DNA of 64,000 bases from Cellulomonas fengjieae (lineage in GTDB: Bacteria > Actinomycetota > Actinomycetes > Actinomycetales > Cellulomonadaceae), in contig NZ_CP074404.1 in NCBI RefSeq assembly GCF_018388465.1, forward strand, positions 2,666,001 through 2,730,000. Reading direction: 5' to 3'. The notes below the pieces were generated by a model. That model was not told where the DNA came from and did not search any database. It saw only the letters and a program-made list of their open reading frames with translations. The translations under genes and the position numbers were made by a program. Positions 25,466 to 33,692 of the stretch are shown here, in pieces; the first letter of the stretch is position 1; every line of letters begins with the position of its first letter.

Positions 25466-28192
25466 GTGGTGGTTCCCCGCGCGACCGTGCGCCCTCCGGG
25501 CATCGTCGGACGTGACCTCGAGCTGCAGCGGGTCGAGGCGTTCGCCGCCGAGGTGGGCGCGCCGGCCCGCTCCCTCGTCCTGGTCGGCGAGGCGGGGATC
25601 GGCAAGACGACGCTGTGGGAGCACGGGGTCGCGCGCTGCCGGGCCGCGCACGCGCAGGTGCTCGTCACGCGCCCGAGCGAGGACGACAGGGACAGCCCCG
25701 CGCAGGGCCTGCACGACCTCTTCGACCGGCACCCGGCGTACCCCGACCTGGCCCGGGTCCGGCCGGTCGTCGAGCGGTCGCGATGGGTGCTCGACCAGCT
25801 GCGGACGCTCGCGGCCCACGGCCCCGTGGTGGTTGCGGTGGACGACCTGCCGTGGCTCGACGACATCACGCGGCGGACGCTGCGCTTCGCCCTGCGCCGG
25901 CTCGGCGACGAGCCCGTGAGCCTCCTGGCGACGGCTCGGACCTGGAGCCCCGAGCGGCTCGCGGCTCCGGCGCCTGGCCTCGACGGCGTCGAGCTGCTCG
26001 ACCTCCCCCGCCTGGAGGCGGGCAGCCTGCGCCGCATCGTCACCGCCGCGGCGCCCACGCTGAGCCTCCCCGTGGCCGCGCAGGTCGGGGACCTGGCGCA
26101 CGGCAACCCGTTCTTCGCGCTCGAGCTCGCCCGCGCCTATCGGCTCGGCACCACCGTCACGCCCGACGGCTCGCCGCTGGCCGTGCTGGGCCACCGCGTC
26201 GCGCGGCTGCCGGCAGGCACCCTGCGCCTGGTGCGGCTGCTCGCGCTCGCGGGTCCGTCACCCCTGCGGGTCCTGGCCGCGGCGGGCGACCTCGACAACA
26301 TCGACGACGCCGTCCGGCCGGGGCTCGAGGCCGACGTCGTGGCCCTCGAACGCGACGACGTCCTGCGGTTCACGCACCCCCTGATCGCGACCGCGGTGCT
26401 CGCCGGCATGCACGCGCTCGACCGCCGCGCGCTGCACGCGGCCCTGGCGCGAGCGGTCACCGAGCCCGACGCCAGGGCGGTGCACCTGGCGGGCGCGGCG
26501 GAGGGCGTCGACGCCGCCGCCGCGGACGAGATCGAGGCCGCCGCCCTGCGCCTGGCGCGCCGGGGTGCGCCCCGCGTGGCCGCCGACCTGCTCGCCGACA
26601 GCGTGCGCCTGACCGCACCGGGCGATGCCGAGGCGTGTGTCCGGCGGACCGTCGCCGAGATGATGCAGCGCGCCACGGCCGGCGACCTGCCGACCGCGGT
26701 CGGGATCGCGGACGCGCTCCTGGCCCGGCTCGATCCCGGACCGCTGCGTGCCGCCGTGGTCACCGGCCGCGTGGTGCTCGAGTTCACGAACGCGGAGGCC
26801 ATCCTGCGCGCGGCGCTGGACGACGTGCCCGGCGACGAATCCGACGACACCGCGCGGCTGCGCGGCCGGCTGCTCGCCCTGCTCGGCTGGCTCCTGGCCA
26901 TCCACCTCGGCCGCGTCGAGGAAGGGCTGGGGCACGCGCAGGCCGCGCTCGACATCGGCAGGTCGCTCGACGACGCGGTCCTCGTCGCGCAGGCGGCCTC
27001 GGCCGTGTCGACCGCCTCACTGCTGCTCGGCCGCCCGGCGGACGGGCTGATCGACGAGGCCGTGGCCCGCGGCGCGGAGGTCGTCCAGTCCCAGCTCGCG
27101 CTGTGGCCGCGGGTCCTGCGCGGCCGCCAGCAGCTGTGGGACGGGTACCTCGGTCCCGCGCGCGCCGACCTCGAGCAGATGCACCGCACGGCGATGAGCA
27201 ACGGCGCCGAGTTCCAGCGCTCGTACCGGCTGTCGGACCTCGCGCTGGTGGCGCTGGCCGCGGGCGACCTGGCGTCCGCGGCACAGCACGTCGAGGACGG
27301 CACCGAGGCGGCGCTGGACTGCGGCGACGAGCGTGCGATGGCCTGGCTGGCGTATCCGGCCGGACTGCTCGCGGCGCTTCGCGGGTGCGACACGGCCAGG
27401 GCGCACGCCGACCGGCTGGACTCCTGGGCCGGGCGCGTGGGTGAACGACCCCGGCACGCCATGGCGGGGCACGTCCGCGGCGTGCTGGCGACCGCACACG
27501 GCCGCTGGTCGGACGCACTGGAGGAGCTGCTGCGCGCCCTGTCCGCCCTCGATTCCCTGGGTTACGCGCACCCGGGGGCCGTCCCGGTGCTGCCGCAGGC
27601 GATCCACGCGGCCTGCCAGGCGGGCGACGCCGACAGCGTGGAGCACCTGCGGGACCGGCTGCACCGGCAGAGCGCCGCTCTCCGGTCGCCGTGGGCCGAC
27701 GCCGGCCTCCTGGCGGCGACGGGGCAGCTCATGCTGCTGCGCGACGACCCGGCCTCGCTCGACACCCTCGGCCGGGCGCACGACCGCCTGGCCGACCTCG
27801 GCTACCGCCTCGACGCCGCACGCGTCGGCGCGTTCGTGCTGGCTGCCGCACTGCGGACCGGCCGGCGCCAGGTGGTCCGTGACCTGGGCGGACGCTGCCT
27901 CGCGACGTTCGAGGCGGCCGGGGTGCGCGGGTGGGACGACGTGGTGCGCGCACACCTCGACCGGGTGCGCGGGGCGTCGGACGACGGGCTGACCCCGACG
28001 GAGGCGGAGATCGCCGCTCTCGTCGCAGACGGGCTGCGCAACCGTGAGATCGCGGTGCGGATGTTCGTCAGCGAGTCGACGGTCGAGGCCCACCTGACCC
28101 GGACCTACCGCAAGCTCGGCCTGCGCAACCGTGCCGAGCTCTCCCGCCGCGTGGAACGTTCTGGGGTGTCCGCAGGGGTTTCCCCGCTGTAG
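25466..28192 (+). CDS. Large ATP-binding LuxR-family regulator (AAA16/LAL type)
   Basis: A 908-residue regulator. An AAA/STAND-type ATPase is at about 12-350, with Walker A GEAGIGKTT (41-49) and Walker B VVVAVDDLPWLDD near 125. A helical, TPR-like middle (about 400-830) leads to a LuxR helix-turn-helix at 848-905 (LTPTEAEIAALVADGLRNRE, then VSESTVEAHLTRTYRKLGL). LAL proteins activate metabolic genes in response to unknown signals. Start is GTG at 25466; GTGs at 25469 and 25487 are possible and no ribosome site is decisive. The small gene at 28269 follows 76 bases later in the same direction. Confidence 0.88.
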   Translation: MVVPRATVRPPGIVGRDLELQRVEAFAAEVGAPARSLVLVGEAGIGKTTLWEHGVARCRAAHAQVLVTRPSEDDRDSPAQGLHDLFDRHPAYPDLARVRPVVERSRWVLDQLRTLAAHGPVVVAVDDLPWLDDITRRTLRFALRRLGDEPVSLLATARTWSPERLAAPAPGLDGVELLDLPRLEAGSLRRIVTAAAPTLSLPVAAQVGDLAHGNPFFALELARAYRLGTTVTPDGSPLAVLGHRVARLPAGTLRLVRLLALAGPSPLRVLAAAGDLDNIDDAVRPGLEADVVALERDDVLRFTHPLIATAVLAGMHALDRRALHAALARAVTEPDARAVHLAGAAEGVDAAAADEIEAAALRLARRGAPRVAADLLADSVRLTAPGDAEACVRRTVAEMMQRATAGDLPTAVGIADALLARLDPGPLRAAVVTGRVVLEFTNAEAILRAALDDVPGDESDDTARLRGRLLALLGWLLAIHLGRVEEGLGHAQAALDIGRSLDDAVLVAQAASAVSTASLLLGRPADGLIDEAVARGAEVVQSQLALWPRVLRGRQQLWDGYLGPARADLEQMHRTAMSNGAEFQRSYRLSDLALVALAAGDLASAAQHVEDGTEAALDCGDERAMAWLAYPAGLLAALRGCDTARAHADRLDSWAGRVGERPRHAMAGHVRGVLATAHGRWSDALEELLRALSALDSLGYAHPGAVPVLPQAIHAACQAGDADSVEHLRDRLHRQSAALRSPWADAGLLAATGQLMLLRDDPASLDTLGRAHDRLADLGYRLDAARVGAFVLAAALRTGRRQVVRDLGGRCLATFEAAGVRGWDDVVRAHLDRVRGASDDGLTPTEAEIAALVADGLRNREIAVRMFVSESTVEAHLTRTYRKLGLRNRAELSRRVERSGVSAGVSPL

Positions 28193-28268
28193 CGGTGCAC
28201 CCCTGCCGACCTACGTTCGCCGGGTCGGGCCGAGAGCCGGTCCGCCAGCAGAGCAGGGGGAAACGATC

Positions 28269-28745
28269 ATGACCATCCTCACCGACCTCGCCGACGAGCT
28301 CGAGACCTACCCGCGCGACTTCCTGGACGTCCAGATCGTCCAGGTCGACCCGCCCGGCAACGCGCTCAACGCCGGCGAGAACGCCAGGTTCCGCATCCAG
28401 GTGGCCAACTCCGGCCCGGTGGACGCCAACCAGCTCAGCCTGCTCGTCGAGGGGCTGAACGGCACGCTCGTCGCCAGCAACGGCGTCAACCGCGACCTGC
28501 AGGACGCGTTCACCATCTCGGGTGCGTTCTTCGGCGACGTGCCCGCCCACTCGGCGACGACGCCCCGGGTCTCGCCCGGCGACCCGTTCGAGTTCCGGGC
28601 GTCGACGAGCTCCACGAGCGTGCGCGACCTCGTGCGTGTCTCGGTGGCGGGCTGGGAGACCACGTTCAACCATCTGACCTCGGGGCACACCCGCGAGGAC
28701 GCGGAGGCGAACGACGTCTACAGCTCGACGGTCTCGCCCGCGTGA
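28269..28745 (+). CDS. Unknown 158-residue beta-rich protein
   Basis: I do not recognise this family. It has no signal peptide or membrane segment. After an acidic helix-like start (ILTDLADELETYPRDF) the sequence alternates like a beta sandwich: LDVQIVQVDPPGNALNAGEN and FRIQVANSGPVDANQLSLLV recall CARDB or archaeal-type adhesion domains that bracket unstructured exterior proteins. The ribosome site (GGGGG, 28256-28260) and ATG are clear. It lies directly after a large LuxR-type ATPase and before a convergent terminator, so it may be that regulator's target. Confidence 0.7.
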   Translation: MTILTDLADELETYPRDFLDVQIVQVDPPGNALNAGENARFRIQVANSGPVDANQLSLLVEGLNGTLVASNGVNRDLQDAFTISGAFFGDVPAHSATTPRVSPGDPFEFRASTSSTSVRDLVRVSVAGWETTFNHLTSGHTREDAEANDVYSSTVSPA

Positions 28746-28751
28746 GCTCGT

Positions 28752-28783
28752 AGGCCCGTCGCGGCCCCGGCCGCGGCGGGCCT
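28752..28783. terminator. Convergent terminator hairpin
   Basis: Arms 28752-28764 and 28771-28783 form a 13-base stem with one G-U pair and a 6-base loop. The right arm touches the stop codon of the convergent pspC-like gene. Confidence 0.65.
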
Positions 28784-29034
28784 CAGCGCTGCCCGGGTGC
28801 GGCGTCCGTGGGGGACGGCGCCCAGCGCTCGGTCGGCATGAGGATCCACAGGATCGGGTAGATGATCAGCTGGCTGCCCGGCAGGACCAGCAGGCCGAGC
28901 ACGAACAGCAGGCGTGCGGGCAGCGGGTTGATACCGAACCGGCGGCCCAGACCGGCGCACACACCGGCCAGGATCCGGCCCTCGACCGGACGGACGAGGC
29001 CTTGCCGAGCCATGCCGTCGTGGATGGCGCCCAT
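28783..29034 (-). CDS. PspC domain-containing small membrane protein
   Basis: An 83-residue protein with the PspC motif VEGRILAGVCAGLGRRFGIN (about 17-36) followed by a hydrophobic hairpin (ARLLFVLGLLVLPGSQLIIY, then PILWILMP). PspC proteins take part in envelope stress signalling. The ATG at 29034 has GAGGAGAG upstream. No pspA gene is nearby. Confidence 0.88.
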   Translation of the reverse strand: MGAIHDGMARQGLVRPVEGRILAGVCAGLGRRFGINPLPARLLFVLGLLVLPGSQLIIYPILWILMPTERWAPSPTDAAPGQR

Positions 29035-29148
29035 GGTGCTCTCCTCTCGCGCCGGCCACGGCGGCCGGCGCGACCAGCATCCCGCGCGGACGGCGCCCGG
29101 CACATCGGTGATCGCCCGGAGCGCGACCCGGAGTCCCCCCTGAGCCCG

Positions 29149-29676
29149 TCACTTGCCCGGCTTGCCCGGTCCCTTGTCCTTCTTCGGGGGGCCGCCGGGG
29201 CCGCCGTCCTCGTCCCGTTCTTGGGCCTGTGCCGCTGCCGCTTCGGCCGCCGCCCGCTCGGCCGCGGCCTGCTCGGCGGCAGCCGCCTGCTCGGCTGCGG
29301 CCTGTTCGGCCGCGGCCGCCTGCTCGGCTGCGGCCTGTTCGGCCGCGGCCGCCTGGGCCGCCAGCTCCGCCTGCTGAGCCGCCGCCTTCGCCGCAGCGAG
29401 CTCGGCCGCGACGCGGTCCAGCGCGGCGTCGATCTCGCGGTAGCGCGTCGTGGACACCTCCTGCGCGTCGGCCCCTTCGGCGAGCGCGCTCCGGATGTCC
29501 TGCAGCAAGGCCTCGGCGTCGTCCCAGCGGGCCTCGCCCGCGGCCTGCGTCACCGCCAGCACCGAACCCTGCAGCGCCTCGGCCCGGTCCTCGGCGAGCT
29601 CCGGCCGGGCGGCGCAGCCCGCGCAGACGAGGGCCGTGGCCAGCAGCGCCGCCGTCCAGCCGACGAGGCGCCTCAC
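29149..29676 (-). CDS. Coiled-coil lipoprotein with Ala/Gln/Glu repeats, coupled to a Ser/Thr kinase
   Basis: A 175-residue protein with a signal peptide and lipobox VCAGC (Cys21). Residues 25-100 are helical (EALQGSVLAVTQAAGEARWD, later STTRYREIDAALDRVAAELA). Residues 100-150 are near-perfect 11-residue repeats of AAAEQAAAEQ type, a strongly predicted helix, and the tail is PGGPPKKDKGPGKPGK, basic and flexible. GTG at 29676 overlaps the kinase stop (GTGA), so synthesis is coupled to the upstream kinase gene. The function is unknown; it could be an extracellular sensor or a substrate of the kinase. Confidence 0.75.
   Translation of the reverse strand: MRRLVGWTAALLATALVCAGCAARPELAEDRAEALQGSVLAVTQAAGEARWDDAEALLQDIRSALAEGADAQEVSTTRYREIDAALDRVAAELAAAKAAAQQAELAAQAAAAEQAAAEQAAAAEQAAAEQAAAAEQAAAERAAAEAAAAQAQERDEDGGPGGPPKKDKGPGKPGK
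29282..29368. repeat. 33-base tandem repeats in the lipoprotein gene
   Basis: Units starting at 29282, 29315 and 29348 share a 33-base period; the first two are identical over 33 bases. They encode the 11-residue AAAEQ-type repeats. Degenerate copies extend upstream to about 29240. Confidence 0.8.
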
Positions 29677-30827
29677 GGTGCGACGCTCTCTTGCAGCTGG
29701 ATCAGGGACTCGCCCAGCGTGCCCTCGACCGCGGGGTACGACGGCGGTTCCGGCGGGGCGCCGCCACCCGCGGCGACCTGCCCGACGAGCAGGGCACCGA
29801 CGGCCAGCAGCACCGCGGCACCGGTGACGAGCCCGACGCGGGCGGACCGCACGCGGCGCCACCGGGTCGCGCTCGCGGGCTCCGGGCCGACAGCCGGGCC
29901 GACGGCGAGGGGGACGGTCGGCAGCGCGAGCGTCGCCCCGGACGGGGCGTCGAGGATCGCCGCCAGGTCCTGGGCGACGTCACCCGCGCTCGGCCTGTCC
30001 TCGGGCGCCAGGCGCGTCATCCGGGACAGCAGGTCACCGAGCCGTGGGTCCAGGTCGTCGGGGATGGCCGGGGACGAGACGAGCCGCGCCGAGGTGACCT
30101 CGGCCATCGTGCCCGAGAACGCCGGACGGCCCGTCGCGCACTCCAGGAGGACGAGGCCGAGCCCGTAGACGTCGCTCGCGGGTGCAAGCGGGCCACCGGT
30201 GGCCTGCTCCGGACTCAGGTAGCTCATGGTGCCGAGCGTCATGCCGGTCATCGTGAGCCGGGCGGCACCCGCCAGCCGGGCGATGCCGAAGTCGGCCAGC
30301 TTCACGACCGGCCTCGCGCCGCGGCCTCCGTCGAGTGCGTCGGCGCGCGTCAGCAGGATGTTCGCCGGCTTGATGTCGCGGTGGATGATGCCGCGCGCGT
30401 GGACGACCGCGAGCGCCTCGGCGACGTCCCGGCCGACCAGGGCGGCCTGCTCGGCACCGAGCGCGCCGCCGCGGAGCCGCTCGGCCAGTGTGGACCCCTC
30501 CACCAGCTCCATGACGAGGTAGACCTGCTGCGAGCCGTCGGCGCCGTGCACCGTCCCGGCGTCGTGCAGGGTGACCAGGGCGGGGTGGCTGAGGGTGGCG
30601 AGCACGCTGATCTCGGCCCGGTTGCGCGCCAGGTCGTCGGCGCCGTCGTGCACGGCGGGAAAGACCTTGACGGCCACGTCACGGCCGAGCAGGAGGTCGT
30701 GCGCGCGGTGCACGGTGGCCATGCCGCCGCGGCCGAGGACCGCCTCGAGCCGGTACCGCTCGCCCAGGACCCGCGGCTCCTGCGAGGCCGCCGTGTCCGG
30801 GCGGGGCGCGCCCGCGTGTTCCAGCAT
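29673..30827 (-). CDS. Serine/threonine protein kinase (PknB family)
   Basis: A 384-residue membrane kinase. The glycine loop GRGGMATVHRA is at 32-42, catalytic Lys54 in VAVKVFP, the HRDIKPANILL loop near 150 and the DFGIARL motif near 176, with SPEQATGG in the activation segment. A single transmembrane helix lies at about 331-352 (LVTGAAVLLAVGALLVGQVA), leaving only about 30 residues outside and no PASTA repeats. The coupled lipoprotein downstream may supply the missing outer domain. The ATG at 30827 precedes the conserved start. Confidence 0.9.
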   Translation of the reverse strand: MLEHAGAPRPDTAASQEPRVLGERYRLEAVLGRGGMATVHRAHDLLLGRDVAVKVFPAVHDGADDLARNRAEISVLATLSHPALVTLHDAGTVHGADGSQQVYLVMELVEGSTLAERLRGGALGAEQAALVGRDVAEALAVVHARGIIHRDIKPANILLTRADALDGGRGARPVVKLADFGIARLAGAARLTMTGMTLGTMSYLSPEQATGGPLAPASDVYGLGLVLLECATGRPAFSGTMAEVTSARLVSSPAIPDDLDPRLGDLLSRMTRLAPEDRPSAGDVAQDLAAILDAPSGATLALPTVPLAVGPAVGPEPASATRWRRVRSARVGLVTGAAVLLAVGALLVGQVAAGGGAPPEPPSYPAVEGTLGESLIQLQESVAP

Positions 30828-30921
30828 GGGCACCGACCGTAGGCGCACCCGCGCACACCCGCACGCGGGCGCCGGGCGAATTCGCGGGCACCGGGCCCGA
30901 CGACGGTGCCACACTGCGGCG

Positions 30922-31284
30922 ATGACGCTTCCCGACCCCCTGTCCTTCAGCGCGGCCTGGGTGGCCGCGTGGAACGCCCACGACGTCGAGGCCGTCCTGG
31001 CCCACTTCCACGAGGACGTCGTGTTCACGTCGCCGACGGCCGCGCGCCTGGTCCCGGGCAGCGACGGCGTGGTCCGCGGGAAGGCCGAGCTGCGCCGCTA
31101 CTGGACCGAGGGCCTGCGCCTGCTCCCGGGGCTGCACTTCACCGTGGAACGGGTGTTCGCGGGGATCGACGTGCTGGTCATCGGGTACCGCAACCAGTCC
31201 GGCGGGCTGGTCGACGAGGTCCTCCGGTTCGCGGACGGGCTCGTCGTCGAGGGGCACGGTACGTACCTGGTCGCGGACGACTGA
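30922..31284 (+). CDS. SnoaL-like/NTF2-fold protein
   Basis: A 120-residue single-domain protein of the nuclear-transport-factor-2 fold: AAWVAAWNAHDVEAVLAHF at the N-terminus, GKAELRRYWTEGLRLLP in the middle, and a C-terminal beta sheet ending VEGHGTYLVADD. Such domains act as small enzymes or ligand binders. It is divergent from the kinase gene and lies just before the pectin-degradation locus. No function can be given. Confidence 0.8.
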   Translation: MTLPDPLSFSAAWVAAWNAHDVEAVLAHFHEDVVFTSPTAARLVPGSDGVVRGKAELRRYWTEGLRLLPGLHFTVERVFAGIDVLVIGYRNQSGGLVDEVLRFADGLVVEGHGTYLVADD

Positions 31285-31300
31285 GCGGTAAGCGCGTTCC

Positions 31301-31331
31301 CTGAAAGGTTTCACCGCCTAGTTGCGCAACT
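31301..31331. promoter_or_regulatory. LacI-type palindromes upstream of the rhamnogalacturonan lyase
   Basis: AGTTGCGCAACT at 31320-31331 is a perfect 12-base palindrome with a central CG, typical of LacI-family operators. TGAAAGGTTTCA at 31301-31312 is a second, near-palindromic site. A TAGCGT -10-like element at 31342-31347 puts the first site over the -35 region, so binding should repress. Confidence 0.5.
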
Positions 31332-31411
31332 CCGCCGTCCCTAGCGTCACCACGGGGCTCAGCCGTTCCCCTCGACGACGACGTCGGCCGCACCGCGCTG
31401 GAGGCACACCG

Positions 31412-33628
31412 ATGACTCATCCCCGCAGGACCGTCCCGTGGCTCATGGCGGCCACCCTCGCCACCGGGGTCGGGGTGGCGGTCGCTCAGCCGGCGACCGC
31501 CGCGGCCGGCTGCCGGGTGGACTACACGGTCACCAACCAGTGGACCGAAGGATTCGGCGCGGACGTGCGGATCACCAACGTCGGTGACCCCGTCAGCACG
31601 TGGTCGCTCACGTGGTCGTTCGGTGCCGGGCAGACCATCACCCAGGCGTGGAACGCGGCCACCTCGCAGAGCGGTGCGCAGGTGACCGCTAGGAACGTGT
31701 CGTACAACGGCGCGATCCCCACGGGAGGCAGCACGTCGTTCGGCTTCAACGGAGGCTGGTCCGGGAGCAACCCTGTCCCGACGTCGTTCGCGCTGAACGG
31801 CACCACCTGCACCGGCACGACCACCCCACCGGTGGACCCCACCACTCCCCCGGTCGACCCCACCACGCCGCCCGTCGACCCGACCACACCGCCCGTCGAG
31901 CCGCCCGCCGGCGCGTGGCAGGCCGAGAGGCTCGACCGCGGCCTGATCAGCGTGCGGTCCGGCAGCAACAACCTGGTCCAGTGGCGCCTCCTGGGCACGG
32001 AGGCGGCCGGCACCGGCTTCACCGTCTACCGGGACGGCACCAGGATCGCCGGCCCGATCACGAACTCGACCAACTACCTGGACACCGGCGCCGCCGCGGG
32101 GGCCCGGTACACCGTGCGGGCCGTCGTGAACGGGTCGGAGCAGGCGGCGTCGGCGAGCTCGCTGACGTTCGGCAACGGCTACCTCGACGTGCCGATCCAG
32201 CGACCCAGCGCGGACCACGTCGCCAACGACGGCAGCGTCGGCGACCTGGACGGGGACGGCCAGCTCGAGATCGTCCTGAAGTGGGACCCGACCAACGCCA
32301 AGGACAACTCCCAGGCGGGCGTCACGGGCAACGTGTTCGTCGACGCCTACGAGCTCGACGGCACCCGGCTGTGGCGCATCGACCTGGGCCGCAACATCCG
32401 CGCGGGTGCGCACTACACCCAGTTCCAGGTCTACGACTACGACGGTGACGGCAAGGCCGAGGTCGCCATGAAGACGGCCGACGGCACCCGCTCGGGCACC
32501 GGGCAGGTGATCGGCAACGCCGGTGCCGACCACCGCAACTCCGACGGGTACGTGCTGTCGGGTCCGGAGTACTTCACGGTGTTCTCCGGTCCGACCGGTG
32601 CCGTGGGGGCGACGACGAGCTACGTCCCCGCGCGCGGGACGGTGTCCAGCTGGGGTGACGGCTACGGCAACCGCGTCGACCGGTTCCTGGCCGGCACCGC
32701 CTACCTGGACGGGCAGCGGCCGTCGATCATCATGGCCCGCGGCTACTACACCCGCGCCGTGGTCGTGGCGTGGGACTACCGCAACGGTCAGCTCACCCGC
32801 CGCTGGACCTTCGACTCCAACGACTCCGGCAACAGCACGTACGCGGGCCAGGGGAACCACTCCCTGTCGGTCGCGGACGTCGACCAGGACGGCAGGCAGG
32901 AGATCCTCTACGGCGCCGCCGCCATCGACGACAACGGCCGCGGCCTGTGGAACGCGCGCACGGGTCATGGCGACGCCGGCCACGTCGGTGACCTCATCCC
33001 GAGCCGCCCCGGCCTCGAGTACTACAAGGTGATGGAGAGCGCCGGCCAGCCGGCGTCCTGGATGGCCGACGCCCGCACCGGCCAGCTCCTGTGGAGCACG
33101 CCGGCGGCCGGTGACAACGGCCGCGGGGTGTCGAGCGACATCTGGTCGGGCAGCCCCGGCGCGGAGTCGTGGTCGTCCGCGGACTCCCAGCTGCGCAACA
33201 CGGCGGGCCAGACGGTCGCCCGCAAGCCCAGCTCGGCCAACTTCCTGGCCTGGTGGGACGGCGACACCTCCCGCGAGCTGCTCGACGGGACCCGCATCGA
33301 CAAGTACGGCACCGGCGGCGACACCCGGCTGCTGACCGGCGCCGGGGTCCGGTCGAACAACGGCACCAAGTCCACGCCGGTGCTCTCGGGCGACCTGTGG
33401 GGCGACTGGCGCGAGGAGGTCATCTGGGCCAAGTCCGACGAGTCGGGGCTGCGGATCTACGCGACGCCGACGCCGACGACCACGCGGCTGTGGACCCTGC
33501 TGCACGACCAGACCTACCGGGTGGCGATCGCCTGGCAGAACACGGCGTACAACCAGCCGCCGCACCCCGGTTTCTTCCTGGGCACGCCGTTCACGATGCC
33601 GGCGCAGCCGGTCATCTCGACGCCCTGA
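31412..33628 (+). CDS. Secreted rhamnogalacturonan lyase, CBM2 plus PL11
   Basis: A 738-residue secreted enzyme predicted to cleave the rhamnogalacturonan I backbone by beta-elimination. Signal peptide 1-31 (cleavage near AQPATAAA); CBM2 at about 33-128, with the paired terminal cysteines and conserved tryptophans (NQWTEGF, SLTWSF, GGWSGSNPVPTSF); a linker of PPVDPTT repeats to about 155; then the PL11 catalytic domain, with the calcium-binding loops DLDGDGQLEIVLKWD, YDYDGDGKAEVAMKTADGT and DVDQDGRQEILYGAAAIDDN. The ATG has GGAGG 8 bases ahead. The CBM2 would tether it to cellulose in plant walls. Probably co-expressed with GH95 downstream. Confidence 0.92.
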   Translation: MTHPRRTVPWLMAATLATGVGVAVAQPATAAAGCRVDYTVTNQWTEGFGADVRITNVGDPVSTWSLTWSFGAGQTITQAWNAATSQSGAQVTARNVSYNGAIPTGGSTSFGFNGGWSGSNPVPTSFALNGTTCTGTTTPPVDPTTPPVDPTTPPVDPTTPPVEPPAGAWQAERLDRGLISVRSGSNNLVQWRLLGTEAAGTGFTVYRDGTRIAGPITNSTNYLDTGAAAGARYTVRAVVNGSEQAASASSLTFGNGYLDVPIQRPSADHVANDGSVGDLDGDGQLEIVLKWDPTNAKDNSQAGVTGNVFVDAYELDGTRLWRIDLGRNIRAGAHYTQFQVYDYDGDGKAEVAMKTADGTRSGTGQVIGNAGADHRNSDGYVLSGPEYFTVFSGPTGAVGATTSYVPARGTVSSWGDGYGNRVDRFLAGTAYLDGQRPSIIMARGYYTRAVVVAWDYRNGQLTRRWTFDSNDSGNSTYAGQGNHSLSVADVDQDGRQEILYGAAAIDDNGRGLWNARTGHGDAGHVGDLIPSRPGLEYYKVMESAGQPASWMADARTGQLLWSTPAAGDNGRGVSSDIWSGSPGAESWSSADSQLRNTAGQTVARKPSSANFLAWWDGDTSRELLDGTRIDKYGTGGDTRLLTGAGVRSNNGTKSTPVLSGDLWGDWREEVIWAKSDESGLRIYATPTPTTTRLWTLLHDQTYRVAIAWQNTAYNQPPHPGFFLGTPFTMPAQPVISTP
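31823..31905. repeat. 21-base repeats encoding the Pro/Thr linker
   Basis: Three to four copies of a unit encoding PPVDPTT join the CBM2 and lyase domains. Confidence 0.75.
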
Positions 33629-33633
33629 TCTAC

Positions 33634-33680
33634 GCTGCCGGTCGGACCCCCACCACACGGGTGACGGTCCGACCGGCAGC
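33634..33680 (+). promoter_or_regulatory. Perfect 15-bp hairpin between PL11 and GH95 genes
   Basis: GCTGCCGGTCGGACC (33634-33648) pairs exactly with 33666-33680 around a 17-base loop. It starts 5 bases after the lyase stop and ends just before the GH95 ribosome site (GGAG at 33684-33687). It could end some transcripts or protect the 3' end of the lyase message. Confidence 0.6.
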
Positions 33681-33692
33681 TTCTGGAGACGC

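Noticed and set aside
29282..29368. A CRISPR or intergenic repeat element
   Set aside because: The units are contiguous and in frame in the lipoprotein gene, encoding helical AAAEQ repeats.
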